Shown here: positions 17,883-25,869 of the stretch, piece after piece
Numbering within the stretch: the stretch's first letter is position 1
Layout: every line of letters begins with the position of its first letter
Source of the DNA: UBA1952 sp965246765
Lineage (GTDB): Bacteria > Bacteroidota > Bacteroidia > Chitinophagales > Chitinophagaceae
Assembly (NCBI GenBank): GCA_965246765.1
Contig: CBDFFJ010000005.1
Location: 496,001 to 560,000, forward strand
Length of the DNA: 64,000 nt
Direction: 5' to 3'
Notes under the pieces: model-generated
Databases searched by the model: none
The model's input: only the letters and a program-made list of their open reading frames with translations
What the model was told of the DNA's origin: nothing
Translations under genes and position numbers: made by a program

Positions 17883-17890
17883 TATCTTTA
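17883..17890 (+). promoter_or_regulatory. -7 promoter box before DUF433 gene
   Basis: TATCTTTA, one base from the Bacteroidota TAnnTTTG consensus, lies 4 nt before the ATG at 17895. It could give the TA pair its own, nearly leaderless transcript independent of korA. Confidence 0.45.
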
Positions 17891-17894
17891 AAAG

Positions 17895-18128
17895 ATGAAA
17901 GACTGGCAATCTTATATCACTATCAATCCTGAAATCAGATTTGGTAAGCCCACTATCATCGGCACGCGGATTACCGTTGGCGATATTCTGGGATGGTATG
18001 CGGCCGGGATGAGTGAGACGGAAATTCTGGAAGATTTTCCGCACCTGAAGACGGAGCATCTGCGTGCCGCGCTTGACTTCGCTGCGCACCGCGAGCAGTA
18101 TGTGATGATACTCGCTTCCAATAGATGA
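17895..18128 (+). CDS. DUF433 family antitoxin
   Basis: This 77-residue protein is typical of DUF433: a start with ITINPEIRFGKPTIIGTRITV, then DILGWYAAGMSETEILEDFPHL, then a helical EHLRAALDFAAHREQ. DUF433 proteins carry a helix-turn-helix and are the usual antitoxin partner of DUF5615 PIN-like toxins. The stop overlaps the toxin ATG (ATGA), so the two are translationally coupled. The pair stands between korA and korB. Confidence 0.88.
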   Translation: MKDWQSYITINPEIRFGKPTIIGTRITVGDILGWYAAGMSETEILEDFPHLKTEHLRAALDFAAHREQYVMILASNR

Positions 18129-18460
18129 AACTGCTGCTGGACGAAAACATTTCCTGGCGACTCGCGAAGTATCTCGCGGATGTTTTTCCGCATAGCATTC
18201 ATGTAACAGGTACCAATCTGCCGCCGCCTGCTAAAGATTGGGACATCTGGAATTACGCGCAGCAGAAGGAATACATTATTCTGACGCAGGACGAGGATTA
18301 TGAAACGATTGCCTTGCTTCGCGGCCAACCTCCAAAAGTGATTTTATTACGTACCGGCAATTTGACGACACGGACTATAGAACAGCTTATTCGTTCAAGA
18401 CTTGAGACTATCGTACATTTCATTGAAGACCACGAGAAAGTGTTGCTGGAGCTTTACTAA
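18125..18460 (+). CDS. DUF5615 PIN-like toxin
   Basis: This 111-residue protein begins MKLLLDENIS, the acidic start of DUF5615/Mut7-C-type PIN-like domains, with later conserved TQDEDY and KVILLRTGN segments. The Asp/Glu residues in these motifs would form the metal site of a nuclease. It overlaps the DUF433 gene by 4 nt and ends 21 nt before korB. A VapC-like RNase activity is inferred from the family. Confidence 0.87.
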   Translation: MKLLLDENISWRLAKYLADVFPHSIHVTGTNLPPPAKDWDIWNYAQQKEYIILTQDEDYETIALLRGQPPKVILLRTGNLTTRTIEQLIRSRLETIVHFIEDHEKVLLELY

Positions 18461-18481
18461 TTCCATTTTTTATTCACGCCT

Positions 18482-19534
18482 ATGACCTTCATCCGCCCAA
18501 AATTCCGCCACCCCGACCTCAAGAAGAATGCCCTCGGCTACACCATCGCCTATTACGAAGGTGCGCTCTCCACGCTCTGCGCCGGCTGTGGGCATGACAG
18601 CATATCGGCCGCTATCATTCAGTCCTGCTACGACCTGAGCATTGAGCCGCACAAGGTGGCGAAGCTCTCCGGCATCGGCTGCTCTTCCAAGACACCGGCT
18701 TACTTCCTCGCCAATTCCCACGGCTTCAACTCCGTACATGGCCGGATGCCGAGCATCGCCACCGGCGCTAATCTGGCAAACAAAGACCTGCTTTACCTCG
18801 GCGTATCCGGCGACGGCGACACGGCCTCCATCGGCATGGGCCAGTTCGTACACGTCATCCGGCGGAACCTGAACATGGTCTATATCGTGATGAACAATGG
18901 CTGCTATGGCTTGACGAAAGGCCAGGACAGCGCCACGGCGGATGTAGGCTCTAAAAGCAAGGCGGGCTCGGTGAATCCTTTTGACAGCATAGACCTTGCG
19001 AGTCTTGCCATTGAGCTGGGCGCATCCTTCGTTGCGCAGTCTTTTTCGGGGGATAAGTCGCAGCTGGTGCCGCTCATCAAAGCCGCGATTGAGCATCCCG
19101 GCTTTGCTTTTATCAATGTCGTCTCGCCCTGCGTGACCTTCAATAATAATCCTGGCTCTACGAAGAGCTACGATTACGTGCGTGAGCACATCGCCGCAAC
19201 CGGAACGGTGGATTTTGTGCCGGAGATGACGACGATTAACGCTTCTTATCCTGAAGGCAGTACCGAAAACGTTGCCATGCACGATGGCTCCGGCCTCCTC
19301 CTCCACAAGCTCGCCGCAGATTGGAATCCGAAAGACCGTCTTTCGGCAATTAACGCAGTAAAGCATGCCCAAAAGCGCGGGGAGTTTCTAACCGGTCTTC
19401 TTTACATAGAAGACGACACAAGCGACCTGCACGAAATCCTCGGCACGGTAGATGCGCCGCTGAATACGTTGCGCGAGGACAAGCTGTGTCCCGGCAATGA
19501 CGCCTTGCAGGCGTTGAACAAGAGCCTGCGCTAA
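18482..19534 (+). CDS. korB: 2-oxoacid:ferredoxin oxidoreductase, beta subunit
   Basis: This 350-residue protein is the TPP-binding subunit. An Fe-S or CoA-site segment CAGCGHDSISAAI lies near the N-terminus, GIGCSSKTPAYF and VHGRMPSIATGANLAN follow, and the TPP/Mg motif GDGDTASIG leads into NNGCYGLTKGQDS. It completes KorAB with the korA product. Its C-terminus overlaps the stop of the convergent hypothetical gene by 4 nt. Confidence 0.92.
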   Translation: MTFIRPKFRHPDLKKNALGYTIAYYEGALSTLCAGCGHDSISAAIIQSCYDLSIEPHKVAKLSGIGCSSKTPAYFLANSHGFNSVHGRMPSIATGANLANKDLLYLGVSGDGDTASIGMGQFVHVIRRNLNMVYIVMNNGCYGLTKGQDSATADVGSKSKAGSVNPFDSIDLASLAIELGASFVAQSFSGDKSQLVPLIKAAIEHPGFAFINVVSPCVTFNNNPGSTKSYDYVREHIAATGTVDFVPEMTTINASYPEGSTENVAMHDGSGLLLHKLAADWNPKDRLSAINAVKHAQKRGEFLTGLLYIEDDTSDLHEILGTVDAPLNTLREDKLCPGNDALQALNKSLR

Positions 19535-20412
19535 GCCGCCGGAGCTTTCCAGATAAAGCCGTGCATGTAAAAGTGCATCACCGTCCACCATCCGTTCACG
19601 CATTCCATATAGAGCTTAAACGGCCCGACGATCTCCTGCGTATGCCCGTCATGGCTCGCGGCGGTGTATTTAATCATGCCTTCGGTAAAGCCCATGCGCG
19701 GCATGCCTTCGCCAATTTCCTCGTCCGGCTGCGCGCTCGTCTCCTTTATCTGAAAATCCCAGTCACGGACGGATTCAAACATGCCGTGGAAGCGGTCAAG
19801 CAGCGGCTGCATATCCGCCGGGCTGAAGGTCTGGCCTTCCTGCGAGAATAGCTGCGGCGAAAGATATTCATCATCAAACGTTCCGCCGAAGAAGCCTTCC
19901 ATAAACTCCTGCGTACGGCGGCGCTGGTCAAAATCGTGGTTGGGATGCAGGTCTTCATAGAGAAAGCAGAGGGCCTGGCCGTCCGACATCGGCGGGTCTA
20001 TCAGCTCAATCATCAGCTCATCCGCCATGAAGTCATACTTCTGCGCCAGCGGATACTCCGCCTGAAACTCTACGCGAAGCTGCTTTTCCTCAAAAAGCGC
20101 GTTGATGCGTTCCCATTCCGCTTCTAACTCCTGTTCCGATAACGCCAAAGAAGGCCTGAAGTCCGGATTGCTCAGATATTCCCGCAGCACAACGGGTGGG
20201 TTCTCATCCCGGTGCTTATGAAATGCCATGATTTGCTCCAGAAACTGCTTCTCAATATCGGGCGGCAAGTCAGGACTGCCGGGCATCGCGCCGAAGTGCG
20301 CGCCTAATTCTGCCTGAAGCTTGATCTTACGCAGGTCATTTTCTAAGCGCAGCTTTTCCTCTTTGCTGCCGCTAAAATCGTCCGATAGCATATCCGCATT
20401 GTCTTCATGCAT
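19531..20412 (-). CDS. Conserved-looking acidic hypothetical protein
   Basis: This 293-residue soluble protein is strongly acidic, with no signal peptide or membrane segment. The C-terminal part (from about residue 230) has aromatic-rich beta segments (GPFKLYMECVNGWWTVMHFYMHGFIW). No family was recognised. It is convergent with korB and divergent from recJ, and its base composition fits the host genome. Confidence 0.75.
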   Translation of the reverse strand: MHEDNADMLSDDFSGSKEEKLRLENDLRKIKLQAELGAHFGAMPGSPDLPPDIEKQFLEQIMAFHKHRDENPPVVLREYLSNPDFRPSLALSEQELEAEWERINALFEEKQLRVEFQAEYPLAQKYDFMADELMIELIDPPMSDGQALCFLYEDLHPNHDFDQRRRTQEFMEGFFGGTFDDEYLSPQLFSQEGQTFSPADMQPLLDRFHGMFESVRDWDFQIKETSAQPDEEIGEGMPRMGFTEGMIKYTAASHDGHTQEIVGPFKLYMECVNGWWTVMHFYMHGFIWKAPAA

Positions 20413-20516
20413 GGGATAAAGTTTTTGGTGTCGTAAGATAATATTTGATGCTTTAAGACGCCCCCGGCGAACGAAAAATCTTCTCCGCCGCCCGTCGTAC
20501 CTTCACCGCTACACCG

Positions 20517-22244
20517 ATGCCGACGACGATAGCTACAGCCAAGCGCTGGAACATGAAGGAGATAGACAGGGAGGCCGAGGCGCTGTTGCAGGCGGAGCTT
20601 CCGACGATTAACCCTGCCCTCTGCACCTTGCTAGCGGCGCGCGGCATTAAGAATTTTGAGGCGGCGAAGAAGTTTTTCCGGCCAAGTCTGGCGGATTTGC
20701 ACGACCCCTTCCTGATGCGCGGCATGAAGGAAGCCGTAACACGAATTACGGAGGCGATTGAGTGGCACGAGCGCATCATGGTCTATGGCGATTATGACGT
20801 GGACGGGACAACGGCGGTGAGTGTGGTGTATTCCTTCCTGCGCGACGCGTACCCGAACGGCGATATCTCTTTTTACATTCCGCACCGCTACCGCGAGGGT
20901 TATGGCGTGAGTAAGGCGGGTATTGACTTTGCGAAGGAGAATGCTTACACGCTGCTGATAACGCTGGATTGCGGCATTAAGAGCACGCCGCTGATTGAGT
21001 ATGCGAAGAAGCTGGGCATAGACGTGATCGTCTGCGACCACCACCTGCCCGACCCGGTGCTGCCGCCTGCGCTGGCGATTTTGAATCCGAAGCAGCCGCT
21101 GTGCAAGTATCCATATAAAGAGTTGAGCGGGTGCGGCATCGGCTTTAAGCTGGTGCAGGCGCTGGCGATAAAGCTAAAGTTGCCGGGCGAGAGCTACGAG
21201 AAGTACCTGGACCTGGTGGCAACGTCCATCGCGGCGGATATAGTGCCGATTGACGGAGAGAACCGAACGCTGGCTTTTTACGGGATTAAAAAAGTGAATG
21301 AAGCACCGAGCCTTTCTATAAAAACGCTCATCGGAGCGGCAGGCATCAAGAAGAGCCTTTGCGTAAGCGACCTGGTATTTGTAATTGGCCCGCGCGTAAA
21401 TGCTGCGGGCAGAATGGACGACGCAAGGAAGGCGGTTGACCTTTTTATAGAAACGGACGAGGAAAAAAGCGCCGTGCTGGCGGAGGCACTGCAAGTGGAC
21501 AACTTTGACAGGAAGGAAGTGGACCGGACGATTACCGAAGAGGCGATTGCACTGCTGCAAAAGCAGGAGCTGCTCGGCTCGCGCAAGAGCACGGTGCTTT
21601 ATCAGCCGCACTGGCACAAAGGCGTGGTAGGCATTGTGGCGTCCCGGCTGATAGACCATTATTACCGCCCCACGATTGTTCTGACACAGAGTAATGGCAA
21701 GGTGACCGGCTCGGCACGCAGTGTAAGCGGCTTCAACATCTACGAGGCCATCCATGAATGCCGCGACCTGCTGGAGAATTACGGCGGTCACTTCTTTGCC
21801 GCCGGCATGACGATGCTTCCGGAGCGGGTAGAGACGTTTAAGACGCGCTTTGAAGAGGTGGTGGCGTCGCGTATCACGCCGGAACTGTGCATTCCTGAGA
21901 TACTGATTGATGCAGAGCTGAACTTCTCGGACATCAAGCCGTCGTTCTACAATATCCTGAAGCAGTTCGAGCCATTCGGGCCGGCCAATATGCGGCCTGT
22001 CTTTCTTACGCGAAGGGTGAATGATTACCGCGGCTGGTCAAAGGTTGTGAAGGAAACACATCTGCGTTTTGTCGTGCAGCAGCCGCACCGCGAAGTAGTG
22101 GAAGGCATCGGCTTTGGTCTCGCCCACTTCTATCCTTTGCTGGAAAAGGGGCCAGTGGATTTGGTTTATACCATTGACGAAAATGAGTTTAACGGGCAGA
22201 CCAAGCTGCAGCTGAAAGTTCTGGATGTCCGTGAGAGCAAGTAG
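20517..22244 (+). CDS. recJ: Single-stranded-DNA-specific exonuclease RecJ
   Basis: This 575-residue protein is of the usual RecJ length. It has the DHH-family metal motifs: GDYDVDG at residues 91-97, then CDHH with LPD near 170, and a later GGHFFAAGMT in the DHHA1 domain. RecJ degrades single-stranded DNA 5' to 3' in recombination and mismatch repair. The start at 20517 keeps the AKRW-type N-terminus seen in relatives; an internal Met at codon 13 is less likely. A TACCTTCA box (20498-20505) lies 11 nt upstream. Confidence 0.95.
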   Translation: MPTTIATAKRWNMKEIDREAEALLQAELPTINPALCTLLAARGIKNFEAAKKFFRPSLADLHDPFLMRGMKEAVTRITEAIEWHERIMVYGDYDVDGTTAVSVVYSFLRDAYPNGDISFYIPHRYREGYGVSKAGIDFAKENAYTLLITLDCGIKSTPLIEYAKKLGIDVIVCDHHLPDPVLPPALAILNPKQPLCKYPYKELSGCGIGFKLVQALAIKLKLPGESYEKYLDLVATSIAADIVPIDGENRTLAFYGIKKVNEAPSLSIKTLIGAAGIKKSLCVSDLVFVIGPRVNAAGRMDDARKAVDLFIETDEEKSAVLAEALQVDNFDRKEVDRTITEEAIALLQKQELLGSRKSTVLYQPHWHKGVVGIVASRLIDHYYRPTIVLTQSNGKVTGSARSVSGFNIYEAIHECRDLLENYGGHFFAAGMTMLPERVETFKTRFEEVVASRITPELCIPEILIDAELNFSDIKPSFYNILKQFEPFGPANMRPVFLTRRVNDYRGWSKVVKETHLRFVVQQPHREVVEGIGFGLAHFYPLLEKGPVDLVYTIDENEFNGQTKLQLKVLDVRESK

Positions 22245-22247
22245 GCC

Positions 22248-23663
22248 TTACTTTCCTCCGAAGTCCAGTGCCTGCACTTCCTGATGGTATTCATCCATCC
22301 AGCTATTTAGTTGTTGCAGGAAGGTTTCCTGCTTGCAGCTTTCTTCAAAATCTCCATAACTCATGATGCGCTCTAACAGGCGATCTTGCGCAGCGATGCA
22401 TTGAAGGGCGGTTGCGTACGGCGTATGCGAGAAGGAGACTAACTCATACACAGAAGTGAATTGCTCCGGATAACGGATGCCTATTTCTTTCTCAATCTTT
22501 TTGCGTTGCAGAAAGCGCGGGTCAGCGACTTTGTCGCGCATTTCTGTGAAGTTAAGCAGGGCCAACTCTGCTACAGAATCGCCCGCAGGCTTGCGCTTGC
22601 GCTGATATTCGTTTAGAATGGTGCTCCAGTCTTCGCCATGCGCATCCATGAGGCTGCTAAGCACGGAGCAGTCTTCAAAGCCGGCATTCATGCCCTGGCC
22701 GTAGAATGGAACGATGGCATGTGCGGCGTCTCCGATAAGGGCGCTCTTGTCGCCGAAATGCCATTGGGAGATGTGCGTGGTGATGAGCGACGCAACGGGG
22801 TTAGCGCGGAACTGCTGCGCATAATCCGGTATCAGCGGGATAGCGTCTGCGAAATGTTTTTGGAAGAATGGTTCCAATGCTGCATCATCTTTCAGCGCAT
22901 CAAAACTATCCTCGCCTTCAAAGGGCATAAAGAGCGTGCAGGTAAAGGAGCCGTCGGTATTGGGCAACGCGATGAGCATGAACCTGCCGCGCGGCCAGAT
23001 GTGGAGGGCATGCTTTTCCATGCGGAATGAGCCGCCTTCACCGGGAGCGATGTTTAGTTCTTTGTACCCATACTCAATGTAATCCTGGCGGGCGTTAACT
23101 CTGTCTAAGTAAGAATAAGAGGTACGCAGGGCAGAAAATGCGCCGTCCGCGCCGAAGAGTAAGTCTGCGTTAGATTGTTGGAGCGTTGGATTGTTGGAAT
23201 GTTCTCTTGAAGAAGTATTTCCAGTCTCGCTTGTTTCTTCTAAATAAAGAGTGTTGTTTGGTACATCTATACGTGCGCAGCGTTGATTGAAATGAATCTC
23301 TGCGCCAGCCTCCTCCGCAAGACTCATGAGGCGCTTGTTCAATTCACCGCGCGATACGCTGTAAATAGCTTCGCCATTTCGTCCATAGGGCTGGAATGCG
23401 GTGCTGCCATCCGGCAGATGCAGGAAGCGGCCATTCATGGGAATGGCGATTTGCTCCATGTCTTCCTTCAGGCCTGCAAGCTCCAGCGCGTGCCAGCCGC
23501 GGGTGCTCATGGCGAGGTTGATGGAGCGGCCTGCGCCGATGGCAGCCTTCCGCATATCCGGGCGGCGCTCGTAGATGGTGACAGGATAGCCGCGGCGGCG
23601 GAGCAATATGGCGAGCAGCGAGCCTACGAGGCCTGCGCCGAGGACGGTGACGTTTCTGTTCAA
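22248..23663 (-). CDS. kmo: Kynurenine 3-monooxygenase
   Basis: This is a 471-residue flavoprotein monooxygenase with an FAD motif GAGLVG (residues 9-14), GRSINLAMSTRG, a mid FGADGAFSALR segment, and GDAAHAIVPFYGQGMNAGFEDC. These are specific to kynurenine 3-monooxygenase, which makes 3-hydroxykynurenine from kynurenine with NADPH and O2. The start codon is TTG (23661-23663); no ATG fits the family N-terminus. A perfect TACTTTTG box (23681-23688) lies 17 nt upstream. A low-complexity insert around residues 150-170 is encoded by TTGGA-rich microrepeats. It is the only kynurenine-pathway gene visible here. Confidence 0.93.
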   Translation of the reverse strand: MNRNVTVLGAGLVGSLLAILLRRRGYPVTIYERRPDMRKAAIGAGRSINLAMSTRGWHALELAGLKEDMEQIAIPMNGRFLHLPDGSTAFQPYGRNGEAIYSVSRGELNKRLMSLAEEAGAEIHFNQRCARIDVPNNTLYLEETSETGNTSSREHSNNPTLQQSNADLLFGADGAFSALRTSYSYLDRVNARQDYIEYGYKELNIAPGEGGSFRMEKHALHIWPRGRFMLIALPNTDGSFTCTLFMPFEGEDSFDALKDDAALEPFFQKHFADAIPLIPDYAQQFRANPVASLITTHISQWHFGDKSALIGDAAHAIVPFYGQGMNAGFEDCSVLSSLMDAHGEDWSTILNEYQRKRKPAGDSVAELALLNFTEMRDKVADPRFLQRKKIEKEIGIRYPEQFTSVYELVSFSHTPYATALQCIAAQDRLLERIMSYGDFEESCKQETFLQQLNSWMDEYHQEVQALDFGGK

Positions 23664-23680
23664 AGTGGAAAGTTGAAAGT

Positions 23681-23688
23681 CAAAAGTA
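23681..23688 (-). promoter_or_regulatory. -7 promoter box of kmo
   Basis: TACTTTTG on the minus strand matches the TAnnTTTG consensus, 17 nt before the TTG start. It sits in a run of AAAGTTG-like microrepeats, so the match could be partly due to that repeat. Confidence 0.4.
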
Positions 23689-23714
23689 GAAAGCCGGTGT
23701 GTGCTTTCCGCTTC

Positions 23715-23978
23715 TTAATCGTACACATCCTTTCTGTCGCCGATTGCTACGACTTCTATTTGCAGTACGGCATCCCGGATTTCGTAGATGATGCGGTAAT
23801 TACCCTTCCGGACGCGATAGGCATCTGCGCCTTTCAGCTTTTTGCAGCCAACGGGCCGCGGATTTTGAGCGAGTGATTGAATAACGGTGAGCAATAGAAT
23901 CGCAACATCATCCGGCAGCTTATCCAACTGCTTTTGTGCAGCTTTGCTGATGGATATGCTGTAAGTCGCAGGTTCCAT
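23715..23978 (-). CDS. RelE/ParE family toxin
   Basis: This protein of about 87 residues has the RelE-type pattern SISKAAQKQLDKLP, then KKLKGADAYRVRKGNYRIIYEI and a final VVAIGDRKDVY. The conserved basic and aromatic residues (Lys, Arg, Tyr) of the mRNA interferase site are in place. The ATG at 23978 overlaps the antitoxin TGA by one base (TGATG), so the pair is translationally coupled. Confidence 0.9.
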   Translation of the reverse strand: MEPATYSISISKAAQKQLDKLPDDVAILLLTVIQSLAQNPRPVGCKKLKGADAYRVRKGNYRIIYEIRDAVLQIEVVAIGDRKDVYD

Positions 23979-24169
23979 CAAAGCTTCAGGTTGCGCTGGG
24001 CGACATATTCCGACAGCGGCATTGATTCTCCCCCTTCCGCCTTCGCGGTTTGATAGAGCTTTAGGTCTTGGGTGTCCTCAGCCTGCTCCAGGAGGCGCTC
24101 ATAGTCCTGAATGGAGAGAATAACGCCAGTGCGGTTGCCGGTTGTGTCGGTGATGAATTGGGTGTTCAT
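23978..24169 (-). CDS. RelB/Phd-like antitoxin
   Basis: This protein of about 63 residues has a Phd/YefM-type N-terminus (MNTQFITDTTGNRTGVILSI, then YERLLEQAEDTQDL) that would form a small dimeric DNA-binding fold, and a C-terminal helix that would neutralise the toxin. An in-frame TTG exists 21 nt upstream, but the ATG at 24169 is preferred. It directly precedes the RelE-like gene and probably represses the pair. Confidence 0.88.
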   Translation of the reverse strand: MNTQFITDTTGNRTGVILSIQDYERLLEQAEDTQDLKLYQTAKAEGGESMPLSEYVAQRNLKL

Positions 24170-24192
24170 GGTCTTTAGCCTGTCTTCCAAAT

Positions 24193-24441
24193 TTACGAAA
24201 AGGCTGCCTTGAAACGAAGCTTATGGCTGCGGTAAGTGCGGTGTGGATAGCTCTCAAAAATCTGCCTGTGCGTCCAGCCGCTTTCTAAAAGCTCTAAGAG
24301 TAATTCCACGGAGATGCGCGTGCCGGTAATTACTGGCTTGCCGAGAGGATGGACGGTCTTGGGTGATGTGGTCTTGCGAGTGCAGTGAGAAACGGTATTT
24401 GTTGGGCTGGTACTTTTACAAAGCAAGTGCAGACGTATCAT
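24193..24441 (-). pseudogene. Decayed DUF433 antitoxin gene
   Basis: The central part still reads as DUF433 (HPLGKPVITGTRISVELLLE, then LLESGWTHRQIFESYPH), but the N-terminal part before it does not match the family and the end drifts out after ESYPH into an unrelated tail. No DUF5615 toxin gene follows. It is probably the remnant of a second DUF433/DUF5615 pair. Confidence 0.65.
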
Positions 24442-24468
24442 TTATTGCCAAGAAACTTAAACCCCTTC

Positions 24469-25005
24469 ATGACGACAACTAATAAAAAGGTTGGAAAAAT
24501 TATTACTCATCCCGAATAAGTATATGCTAACGCTAAATGGCGAATAGTAACGGGAGAAATAAAACGGCTGGCGGGTAGGCCAGGGAGAATTCAAAGTCTG
24601 TTCAAAATTATTGCAGAGAAGATTCCTATAGAAGCTTTTGCAAGTGTCAAAAAGCAAATACGCAGCGACTTCGGTAAGGTAAATGGAGTTTATGTAGCTC
24701 ATGATTCAATGTCGTACCCGCGATACATAGGTCGGGGTGACATTTTTGCTCGTTTAGCTACGAGGTTCAAAACACACCCTAACGAGTTGCACTATTTTTC
24801 GTTTTACGTTGTAGAAGAGAAAATGCATGAACGGGAAATTGAAACATTGCTTATCCACGTTTGCGGTTCTCTTCTCCAGTTCAATCAAAAGAAGAAAAGG
24901 GTGACACTTGACCCAGGAAAAATTTCCGATTACGAGGTTGGCTTAACCTATGTTGTTCGTCAGAAAAAAAGAGGCCGTACCGTGAAAGCCAAAACGCCTT
25001 CATAA
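24469..25005 (+). pseudogene. GIY-YIG-like gene with internal TAA
   Basis: From the ATG at 24469 the frame runs 16 codons to a TAA at 24517-24519 and then stays open to 25005. The continuous reading contains GVYVAHDSMSYPRYIGRGDI, a GIY-YIG nuclease core, and a following helical MHEREIETLLIHV segment. No ATG, GTG or TTG occurs between the TAA and the ATG at 24709, which lies inside the core. The gene therefore appears broken by a nonsense mutation. It is AT-rich compared with its neighbours. A sequencing error would also explain the TAA. Confidence 0.65.
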
Positions 25006-25239
25006 TAATTAAATATTTTGCTTAGTCTTATTACTAACATCACATCATCTTTAGCTAACCACTTAAACAGCGACCTATATTTCTCCGTTATCTCGCTCCA
25101 GATTTCTTCTACCGGAATGCGGCGATGGTTTTTATAAGCTTTCAATTCACCGATGAATTGATAGACAGCGCGTAATTCTGCCGTCCAATTCTTCTATGCG
25201 GTCGTGCAATGAAAGTTTTAGTGCGGCTACGTTTGGCAT
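24960..25239 (-). pseudogene. Frameshifted small gene, unknown
   Basis: A start at 25239 reads MPNVAALKLSLHDRIEELDG and soon hits a stop. Shifting by one base near 25180 gives a frame that continues AELRAVYQFIGELKAYKN and then RRIPVEEIWSEITEKY to 24960. The joined product of about 90 residues looks like the small antitoxin-type proteins common in this phylum, but no family is certain. The 3' end overlaps the neighbouring GIY-YIG remnant. Confidence 0.45.
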
Positions 25240-25284
25240 AATCGGAATATCCTTTAAGCCTAAAATTACAAAAACTATCCCGCG

Positions 25285-25662
25285 TCAGGATTCCTCATCA
25301 AACAGCTCCCGCTCCAGAATCTCCATAGAAATAATATCTATTCCCTCCACCTCCGTAGGCGAAATATTGATAGCGCTTTCCATCTGCGACTCTTTCGCCA
25401 CATCCATTATAGAAGAAGATAAGCCAGTAAACACCAGCGACCGCCCTTCCGAATAAGCCGTCTCATGCCAGGTGGCAAGCGCTTCAAAAGCCGCCTCATC
25501 CGCAGACTGGCAGGCCGACAGGTCAATAAGGACGTTTACCGGGCCGCCGTCCGCCAGGCTCGCCGCTTTCTCCTCCAGCTTGGCTGCCATATTTACATTT
25601 AAGTGCTCGCCTATAGGCGCTATACGCACATAGGTATCTCTGGTATCAATTTTGAACTCCAT
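25285..25662 (-). CDS. STAS-domain protein
   Basis: This protein of about 125 residues, from the ATG at 25662, fits the STAS fold of anti-sigma-factor antagonists: a beta strand (YVRIAPIGEHLNVN), a helix, then VNVLIDLSACQSADEAAFEAL, where the Ser residues are in the place of the phosphorylatable site. The C-terminus is acidic. There is no kinase gene beside it, so any partner must be elsewhere. It is divergent from clpC. Confidence 0.7.
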   Translation of the reverse strand: MEFKIDTRDTYVRIAPIGEHLNVNMAAKLEEKAASLADGGPVNVLIDLSACQSADEAAFEALATWHETAYSEGRSLVFTGLSSSIMDVAKESQMESAINISPTEVEGIDIISMEILERELFDEES

Positions 25663-25869
25663 AGCGAATCGTTTGTTGTGATGATGTGATTGGGATTGGG
25701 GCACAAATTACTTCATCCCTTCATCGCCGCTCTTTCGTAAATTTATTCCTGACCAAAAGACAGTTTCACGCAAAGTGCGCAACGGCGCCGCTAACAACGC
25801 AAAGGCTTTAATCTGATGCCGATGCGTGAACAGCTTTCTACTTTCTACTAAAAACTTTCTACTAAAAGA

